A stretch of 64,000 nt of DNA, taken from assembly GCA_030602715.1 (NCBI GenBank), contig JAUVZD010000001.1:1-64000 (forward strand), in the 5' to 3' direction. The notes beneath the pieces are model-generated. The model saw only the letters and a program-made list of their open reading frames with translations, had not been told where the DNA came from and searched no databases. Of the stretch, positions 58,572 through 64,000 are shown in pieces (positions within the stretch are counted from its first letter, which is position 1; every line of letters starts with the position of its first letter). The translations under genes were made by a program, and so were the position numbers. Source of the DNA: Candidatus Coatesiibacteriota bacterium. Its GTDB lineage: Bacteria; RBG-13-66-14; B26-G2; JAUVZD01.

Positions 58572-59864
58572 TTGATTCCCCGATACAGCAGAAAGCAGAT
58601 GGCGGATGTCTGGAGCCGGGAGAGACGCTTTGACATCTGGCGGGAGATAGAAATTCTGGCTGTGGAGGCTTGGGTAAAGCTGGGACGCATCTCCAAGAAA
58701 TCAGCAGAGGTCATTAGAAAGAAAGCCGGCTTCAGCCTGGAGCGGATAGACCAACTGGAGGAGATTACCAACCACGAGGTGGTAGCCTTTGTGCAATGCC
58801 TGGCGGAGAGCGTCGGCGAGGACGGTCGTTACATCCACCTGGGGCTGACCAGCTCTGATATAATGGACACCGCCACATCGGTGCAGTTGGTCGCCTCGGC
58901 GGACATTCTGCTCTCCGGCGTTGAAAGGGTGCAAGAACTGTTGGCTGAGCTGGCTCTACGCTACAAGCGCACCCCCACTGTCGGCAGAACCCACGGCATC
59001 CACGCCGAGCCCACCACCCTGGGTCTGGTCTTCGCCAACTTCTGGGCGGAGATGGGTAGAAACCACAAGCGCATGGCTGATGCCAGGGAGATGGTGGCTG
59101 TGGGCAAGCTTTCCGGGGCGGTGGGCACCTACTCCAACCTGGAACCCGACCTGGAGCGGATGGTCTGTGAGGGATTGGGCTTAGCTCCCGCACTCATATC
59201 CAGCCAGATACTCTCCCGCGACCGCCACGCTCACTTCCTCACCGCCTGCGCCATCACCGCCACCACGCTTGACCGGCTGGCGGTGGAGATACGGCATCGT
59301 CAGCGCACCGAGGTGGGCGAGCTTTATGAACCTTTTGGAAAGGGTCAGAAGGGCTCAAGTGCCATGCCCCACAAGCGCAACCCCATAATCTGTGAGCGGA
59401 TAAGCGGTCTGGCTCGGGTGGTTCGGGCGCAAGCTCTGGTGGGTCTGGAGAACATGGTCCTGTGGCATGAGCGGGACATCTCCCACTCCAGCGCCGAGCG
59501 GGTAGCCCTGCCGGATTCGGTAATCGCCCTGGACTATATACTGGACAAGGCGGTATGGGTGCTTTCGGGGCTTGAGGTGGATGAGGAGCGAATGGAGGCA
59601 AATCTGATGATGACCGGGGGACTGCTCTTCTCCAGCCGGGTGTTGACCGCTTTGATTGACGGGGGGATGGAGCGTGAGCGGGCTTATGAGATCGTTCAGG
59701 GGGCGGCAAAGAGGATATGGAAGGAGGGGGGAGACCTGAAGGAGCTTCTCTTGAAGGATGCTGCGGTGGGGGAGGTTTTGGAGGAGAAAGTTCTTTCGGA
59801 GTGCTTTGATTTGAGTTATAATCTGAGATATGTGGATGAGATTTTTGAGAGACTGGGATTGTGA
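58572..59864 (+). CDS. purB: Adenylosuccinate lyase
   Basis: Catalyses two steps of purine synthesis: release of fumarate from SAICAR and from adenylosuccinate. 430 residues. The signature GSSAMPHKRNP (about 260-270), GRTHGIHAEPTTLG and the early LTSSDIMDTA are intact. The start is TTG immediately after the stop of the protease gene, with GGAGGAGGGC ahead inside that gene. This puts the protease and the purine genes in one transcript. Confidence 0.94.
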   Translation: MIPRYSRKQMADVWSRERRFDIWREIEILAVEAWVKLGRISKKSAEVIRKKAGFSLERIDQLEEITNHEVVAFVQCLAESVGEDGRYIHLGLTSSDIMDTATSVQLVASADILLSGVERVQELLAELALRYKRTPTVGRTHGIHAEPTTLGLVFANFWAEMGRNHKRMADAREMVAVGKLSGAVGTYSNLEPDLERMVCEGLGLAPALISSQILSRDRHAHFLTACAITATTLDRLAVEIRHRQRTEVGELYEPFGKGQKGSSAMPHKRNPIICERISGLARVVRAQALVGLENMVLWHERDISHSSAERVALPDSVIALDYILDKAVWVLSGLEVDEERMEANLMMTGGLLFSSRVLTALIDGGMERERAYEIVQGAAKRIWKEGGDLKELLLKDAAVGEVLEEKVLSECFDLSYNLRYVDEIFERLGL

Positions 59865-59879
59865 TAGCAGGGGGCTAGT

Positions 59880-60605
59880 ATGACAGACGTTTCCAAGAAG
59901 GACCTACTCTATGAGGGCAAGGCAAAGCGCATCTATGCCACCGACGACCCGCAACTGGTGGTGCAGGAGTTCAAGGACGACGCCACCGCCTTTGACGGTG
60001 AGAAACACGAACTGATAAGCGGTAAGGGTTACTGCAACGCCCAGATCGCCGGTCTGCTCTTCGCCCATCTCAACGAGCTTAAAATTCCCACTCACTTCAA
60101 GGAGATGGTCAACGACAACTCCATGCTCATAGTCCATCTGGATATGCTCAGAGTGGAGTTTGTGGTGCGCAATGTAGCCGCCGGCTCAATCTCCAAGCGG
60201 TTGGGATTTCCCGAGGGGAAGAAGCTTGCACAACCGATTGTGGAATATTACTACAAGGAGGACGCCCTGCACGACCCTATGTTAAATCGCAATCATATAT
60301 ATGTTATGGGATTGAGCGATGCGAAGACCATGGATGAGTGCGAGGGGTTATCACTGAAGATCAACGAACTGCTGACCGACTTCTTCAAGAGATGCGGTCT
60401 GCGCCTGGTGGACTTCAAGCTGGAGTTCGGCACCCAAGAAGGGAAGGTTTACCTGGGCGATGAGATATCCCCGGACACCTGCCGTCTGTGGGATATGGAG
60501 ACCGACGAGAAGCTGGACAAGGACCGCTTCCGCAGGGATTTGGGAGGAGTGGCGGAGATGTATCAGGAGGTTTTGCGCAGGGTGCGGGAGGCTGCAGGGG
60601 TGTAG
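59880..60605 (+). CDS. purC: SAICAR synthetase
   Basis: Joins aspartate to CAIR with ATP to give SAICAR, the substrate of purB. 241 residues. LLYEGKAKRIYATDDPQLVV, EFVVRNVAAGSISKRLG and VDFKLEFGTQEGKVYLGDEISPDTCRLW are family signatures. It starts 15 bp after purB. Confidence 0.95.
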   Translation: MTDVSKKDLLYEGKAKRIYATDDPQLVVQEFKDDATAFDGEKHELISGKGYCNAQIAGLLFAHLNELKIPTHFKEMVNDNSMLIVHLDMLRVEFVVRNVAAGSISKRLGFPEGKKLAQPIVEYYYKEDALHDPMLNRNHIYVMGLSDAKTMDECEGLSLKINELLTDFFKRCGLRLVDFKLEFGTQEGKVYLGDEISPDTCRLWDMETDEKLDKDRFRRDLGGVAEMYQEVLRRVREAAGV

Positions 60606-60664
60606 CCTGTGGATTTTTCCCGCTATCATTTGCTTTAGTTGGGATGATTTGGGCGGGTAGTTAA

Positions 60665-62104
60665 ATGATTATAGAACCAAACAGGTTAACAGCGGGATCG
60701 CTCCGGGAGGAGTGCGGTATCTTCGGCATCTACAACCATCCCGAGGCTGCCGTCATCACCTACCTGGGGCTCTATTCCATTCAGCATAGGGGGCAGGAGA
60801 GCGCCGGCATCGTAACCAGCGACGGCGAGCGTCTCCATCAGCATCGGGCTATGGGCGAGGTGCGGGAGGTCTTTCCCGAGGAGATAATCGCTGAGCTGAA
60901 GGGAAACATCGCCATCGGTCATGTCCGTTACTCCACCACTGGAACCAGCATCTTAGCTAACGCTCAGCCCATCAAAGCCGACTCTCTGCACGGGTCTATG
61001 GCTGTGGCGCACAACGGCAACCTGCTCAACGCTTTATACCTCCGTGAGGAGCTGGAGCAGGCTGGTGCCATCTTCCATTCTACGTCCGACTCCGAGGTCA
61101 TCCTCCACCTCATCTCCCACTCCCGCAAGGAGGATACCCTGGAAGCATTCATTGACGCTCTCTCCCGCCTCAAGGGGGCTTTCTCCCTGGTTGCCTGCAC
61201 CGAGGATACCCTCATCGCCGCCCGAGACCCTTACGGTTTCCGCCCATTGTGTATAGGCAGGCTTGACGGAACTGTGGTGGTCGCCTCGGAGAGCTGTGTC
61301 TTTGATATTGTCGGCGGTAGTTTTGAGCGAGATGTTGAGCCGGGGGAGGTGCTGGTGATGAACCGGAGGGGAATGGAGTCTGTAAAACCGTTTCCCGAAA
61401 AGCCCCATTCCCTCTGCGTCTTTGAGTATATCTATTTTTCCAGCCCGGCGTCGGTTGTGGATGGAAAGTCGGTCTATGAGGTGCGCAAGCGCCTGGGCAG
61501 TATTCTGGCTAAAGATTTCCCCGCTGACGCCGATATGGTGGTTCCCGTTCCAGACTCCTCCAATGTCGCCGCCCTGGGTTATGCTCAGGGGTCGGGCATC
61601 CCCTTTGAGTTTGGACTGATCCGCAGTCATTACATTGGACGCACTTTTATTGAGCCGGTTCAGCGGATTCGGGACTTCGGGTCCAAATTGAAGTATAATG
61701 CGGTGCCCCGAATCCTCTCCGGAAAGCGGGTGGTGGTTGTGGACGATTCTATAGTGAGGGGAACCACCAGCGGGAAGATAATCAATATGCTTCGCCGGGC
61801 AGGAGCCGAGGAGGTGCATCTGCGCATCTCCAGCCCGATTATAACCCATCCCTGCTTCTACGGTATAGATACCCCCACACGGGAGGAGCTTATCGGCAGT
61901 TCCAGTTCCGTTGAGGAGATAGCCCGCTATACAGGCGCCGACAGCCTGGCATATCAGAGCATGAGCGGACTGCGGGAGGCGGTGGGGGAGGGGGCGGAAG
62001 CCCACTGTTACGCCTGCTTCTGCGGAGAATACCCCCTGGAGATTCCTCCGGATGTGGGAAAGGAGGCTCTGGAGGGTATCTTCCGAAGGAGCAAGATGTT
62101 TTAA
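60665..62104 (+). CDS. purF: Amidophosphoribosyltransferase
   Basis: First committed enzyme of purine synthesis: makes phosphoribosylamine from PRPP and glutamine. 479 residues. A 16-residue propeptide precedes the catalytic C17 in EECGIFGIY, as in the B. subtilis type. The PRPP loop is VVVVDDSIVRGTTSGK. The C-terminal HCYACFCGEYPLE has cysteines placed like those of the 4Fe-4S cluster of that type, suggesting an oxygen-sensitive enzyme. The ribosome-binding site is weak. Confidence 0.95.
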   Translation: MIIEPNRLTAGSLREECGIFGIYNHPEAAVITYLGLYSIQHRGQESAGIVTSDGERLHQHRAMGEVREVFPEEIIAELKGNIAIGHVRYSTTGTSILANAQPIKADSLHGSMAVAHNGNLLNALYLREELEQAGAIFHSTSDSEVILHLISHSRKEDTLEAFIDALSRLKGAFSLVACTEDTLIAARDPYGFRPLCIGRLDGTVVVASESCVFDIVGGSFERDVEPGEVLVMNRRGMESVKPFPEKPHSLCVFEYIYFSSPASVVDGKSVYEVRKRLGSILAKDFPADADMVVPVPDSSNVAALGYAQGSGIPFEFGLIRSHYIGRTFIEPVQRIRDFGSKLKYNAVPRILSGKRVVVVDDSIVRGTTSGKIINMLRRAGAEEVHLRISSPIITHPCFYGIDTPTREELIGSSSSVEEIARYTGADSLAYQSMSGLREAVGEGAEAHCYACFCGEYPLEIPPDVGKEALEGIFRRSKMF

Positions 62105-62106
62105 TA

Positions 62107-62133
62107 CTTCCCCCCACAGTTTTTCGGGGGGAG
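62107..62133 (+). terminator. Possible hairpin after purF
   Basis: CTTCCCCCC and GGGGGGAG form a stem, but no T-run follows, so termination is doubtful. Confidence 0.35.
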
Positions 62134-62214
62134 CATTAATTCATGCAAATACAAGCCCATTTTACAAAATTTTCTCATAAACTAATTCCCTAACTACAAT
62201 TAAGGAGGGTGGAG

Positions 62215-62640
62215 ATGAAATTGCTACGCTGGATTCTAGCCGGCATCGCGGCTGGTGTGATAATGAATGCCTGCGGCTTCTTGTTCAATATGGTCATTTT
62301 TGTGTCCCCTTATGAAGACCCGACTTACTCAGCGGTATGGAAGCAGATGGAGAACTGGATGCTGTGGACCAACCTGCTGGTTCTGGGGTCCGGTTTGGCG
62401 TTCGCTCTGTTCTACGCCCTGCTTTACAAGGGCATACCCGGCAGAACCCCGGCGGTCAAGGGTATCCTGTTTGGCTTCTTCTGCTGGTTGTTTATCATCC
62501 TGCCCCATCATCTGATGAACGCCATATTCATTAATATTCCCCAACTTTCGGTGGTCGCCTGGATTGTGGATTCATTTGTCTATTCCCTGCTGATGGGCTT
62601 GGTAGTGGGGCTTATCTTCTGGCATAGTCTGGAGAGTTAG
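62215..62640 (+). CDS. Small integral membrane protein inside the pur cluster
   Basis: 141 residues with four predicted membrane segments (about 5-27, 46-68, 83-105 and 113-135). No family recognised for certain. GIPGRTPAVKGILFG between the second and third segments is a conserved-looking loop. AAGGAGG lies 7 bp before the ATG. It sits 110 bp after purF and 2 bp before purM, so it is probably cotranscribed with purM-purN although nothing ties it to purine synthesis. Confidence 0.65.
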   Translation: MKLLRWILAGIAAGVIMNACGFLFNMVIFVSPYEDPTYSAVWKQMENWMLWTNLLVLGSGLAFALFYALLYKGIPGRTPAVKGILFGFFCWLFIILPHHLMNAIFINIPQLSVVAWIVDSFVYSLLMGLVVGLIFWHSLES

Positions 62641-62642
62641 GG

Positions 62643-63686
62643 ATGACGATGGCTGATAAGTATAAGATGGCTGGGGTGGACCAGAAGCTGGCTGGCGAGT
62701 TCGTGGAGCGGATAAAGAAGCTCGCCGAGGAGACCAAGGGTCCGGCGGTGCTTGGCGGTTTGGGTGATTTCGCCGGCTTCTTCCGACTGGATGTTGAGGA
62801 CTTTGAACAGCCGGTGCTGGTGGCTTCCGCCGACGGGGTGGGCACCAAGCTGAAGATTGCCTTCGCCGCAAGCAGACATCGGACAGTGGGCGTTGACCTG
62901 GTGGCTATGAACGCCAACGACCTCGTCTGCCACGGAGCCCGCCCCCTTTTCTTCCTTGATTATTACGCCACCTCTCGCTTGGAGGTGGAGGTGGCCTATC
63001 AGGTCCTGGAGGGCATAGCCGAGGGTTGTTCACAGTGCGGAGCCGCCCTGCTCGGCGGGGAGACGGCACAACTACCCGGTTTCTACGCCGAGGGTGAGTA
63101 TGACCTGGCGGGGTTCATGGTGGGAATAGTGGAACGGGGTAAAATCATCAACGGCGCCGATATAAAACCCGGCGACAGTATAGTCGGTCTCGCCTCCTCC
63201 GGCTTGCACTCCAACGGTTTCTCTCTGGTTCGTAATGTGCTCTTGGATTCCGGTAAATACAAGCTGGAGGATAAGCCCGAGGGATTGAAGAAGAAACTGG
63301 TGGATGAGATGCTCATCCCCACCAGGATATATGTCTCTGCAGTGCGGTCTTTGATAGAGAGTGGTTTTGTCCCCAAAGGAATAGCACACATTACCGGCGG
63401 TGGTTTCTATGAGAATATCGCTCGCATACTGCCTGAGGGCTGTAAGGCTCGGATTGAGGCAAAGGAGTGGGACCCACCCCCCATATTTAAGTTAATCGCT
63501 GAAGAAGGGGGAATTGAGGCCCAGGAGATGTTTGCCACTTTTAATATGGGGGTGGGGATGGTGTTGTTCTATCGTCCAGAGGATACCCCCTCTGTAATAG
63601 ATAAGCTGACCGAGCTGGGGACTCTGGCGACGGTTGTCGGTAGTGTCTTCCCCGGCGAAAAGAGTGTGGAGGTGGCTGGAATATGA
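62643..63686 (+). CDS. purM: Phosphoribosylformylglycinamidine cyclo-ligase
   Basis: Closes the imidazole ring, turning FGAM into AIR with ATP. 347 residues. LVASADGVGTKLKIA, GVDLVAMNANDLVCHGARP, LLGGETAQLPGFY and ITGGGFYENIARILPEG are PurM signatures. ATG at 62643 follows CTGGAGAG; a second ATG two codons on is possible. Its TGA overlaps the purN start by 4 bp. Confidence 0.95.
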   Translation: MTMADKYKMAGVDQKLAGEFVERIKKLAEETKGPAVLGGLGDFAGFFRLDVEDFEQPVLVASADGVGTKLKIAFAASRHRTVGVDLVAMNANDLVCHGARPLFFLDYYATSRLEVEVAYQVLEGIAEGCSQCGAALLGGETAQLPGFYAEGEYDLAGFMVGIVERGKIINGADIKPGDSIVGLASSGLHSNGFSLVRNVLLDSGKYKLEDKPEGLKKKLVDEMLIPTRIYVSAVRSLIESGFVPKGIAHITGGGFYENIARILPEGCKARIEAKEWDPPPIFKLIAEEGGIEAQEMFATFNMGVGMVLFYRPEDTPSVIDKLTELGTLATVVGSVFPGEKSVEVAGI

Positions 63687-64000
63687 GCACCAGAGTGGGC
63701 ATTTTGGTGTCCGGTCGGGGCTCAAACATGGTCTCCCTGATTGAGGCGGAGAAAGCCGGCAAGCTGGGTGGGGCGGAGGTGGCTCTGGTGATAAGCGATG
63801 TCGGCGATGCTCTGGCGCTTGAAAAGGCGAGAGAGAGGGGCGTTGAGGCAATCCATATTCAGATGGAGGCCGAGAAAGCCAGGCTGACCGAAAACGATGA
63901 GGAGCGCATGATCGCCGAGCTGGATGAGCGGGGGGTTAACCTGGTCTGCCTGGCAGGATTTATGCGGGTTTTATGCCACAGGATGCTTCCCGGTTATACG
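63683..64000 (+). CDS. purN: Phosphoribosylglycinamide formyltransferase, N-terminal part
   Basis: Transfers a formyl group from 10-formyl-tetrahydrofolate to GAR. The first 106 residues are present; the gene runs off the window. The opening RVGILVSGRGSNMVSLIEA is the phosphate-binding loop, ISDVGDALALEKARERG follows, and VCLAGFMRVL leads to the usual active-site region, which lies just at the edge. It is coupled to purM by a 4-bp overlap. Confidence 0.93.
   Translation, partial: MSTRVGILVSGRGSNMVSLIEAEKAGKLGGAEVALVISDVGDALALEKARERGVEAIHIQMEAEKARLTENDEERMIAELDERGVNLVCLAGFMRVLCHRMLPGYT

Noticed and set aside
61034-62005. 323-codon open frame on the minus strand
   Set aside because: It lies opposite purF. 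The length is a by-product of codon bias in purF.

Overview
The window looks like chromosomal DNA (roughly 50-55% GC by eye) from a Gram-negative, diderm bacterium. The evidence is a set of envelope genes that need an outer membrane or a cell-division periplasm: three parvulin-type folding factors, a LytM/EnvC division protein with FtsEX, a carboxyl-terminal protease, a DegP/HtrA protease, several lipoproteins with clear lipoboxes, and a heptosyltransferase-family enzyme. The subtilase carries a C-terminal FlgD-Ig-like tail of the type common in the FCB group and related uncultivated phyla. The many secreted TPR proteins fit the same kind of lineage. I cannot name the species; assignment to an FCB-like or candidate phylum is inference.

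Layout. 1-466: the end of a TPR gene made of nearly identical 141-bp repeats. 486-6670 (minus): an envelope-folding operon (two parvulin lipoproteins, a SurA-like protein, an S4 protein, PdxA, a HAD phosphatase), echoing the surA-pdxA linkage of proteobacteria. 6765-8017: tRNA-Asp, deoC, tRNA-Phe and tRNA-Thr. 8136-12688 (minus): ftsE-ftsX-envC-like-ctpA, a septal peptidoglycan-remodelling operon. 13504-15835: pyrE, a MoxR ATPase and an unknown secreted protein in overlapping order. 15897-19029: a glycosyltransferase and two unknown soluble proteins.

19030-24000 is the most accessory-looking part: a TGA-interrupted mini-ORF, three tandem secreted TPR paralogues (5.5, 8.5 and 10.5 repeats) joined by copied intergenic DNA, and an AT-rich pair made of an antitoxin-like protein and a PD-(D/E)XK nuclease-like protein. 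24044-34927 (plus) holds glycosyltransferases, a membrane sulfatase-fold enzyme, a DUF1844 protein and the LivK, LivH and LivM parts of a branched-chain amino acid ABC importer. These are interleaved with unrelated genes, and no LivG/LivF ATPase is present. 34987-44064 holds a GlgC-like nucleotidyltransferase, a cysteine-desulfurase-like enzyme, a propeller lipoprotein, a transglutaminase-like protein, a subtilase and a TPR protein. 44118-46559 is a tRNA-rich stretch (Pro, Arg, Arg, Lys) with a second AT-rich nuclease-like gene between two tRNAs. 46749-52097 is one very large secreted TPR protein of 1782 residues.

52154-64000 is core metabolism: comF, then gapA-pgk-tpiA-secG (lower glycolysis plus Sec export), nfo, an HtrA protease, and a purine cluster purB-purC-purF-(membrane protein)-purM-purN that runs off the window end. 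Promoters resembling sigma-70 consensus (TTGACA-17-TATAAT) are readable before many units. Several genes appear to have little or no 5' leader.
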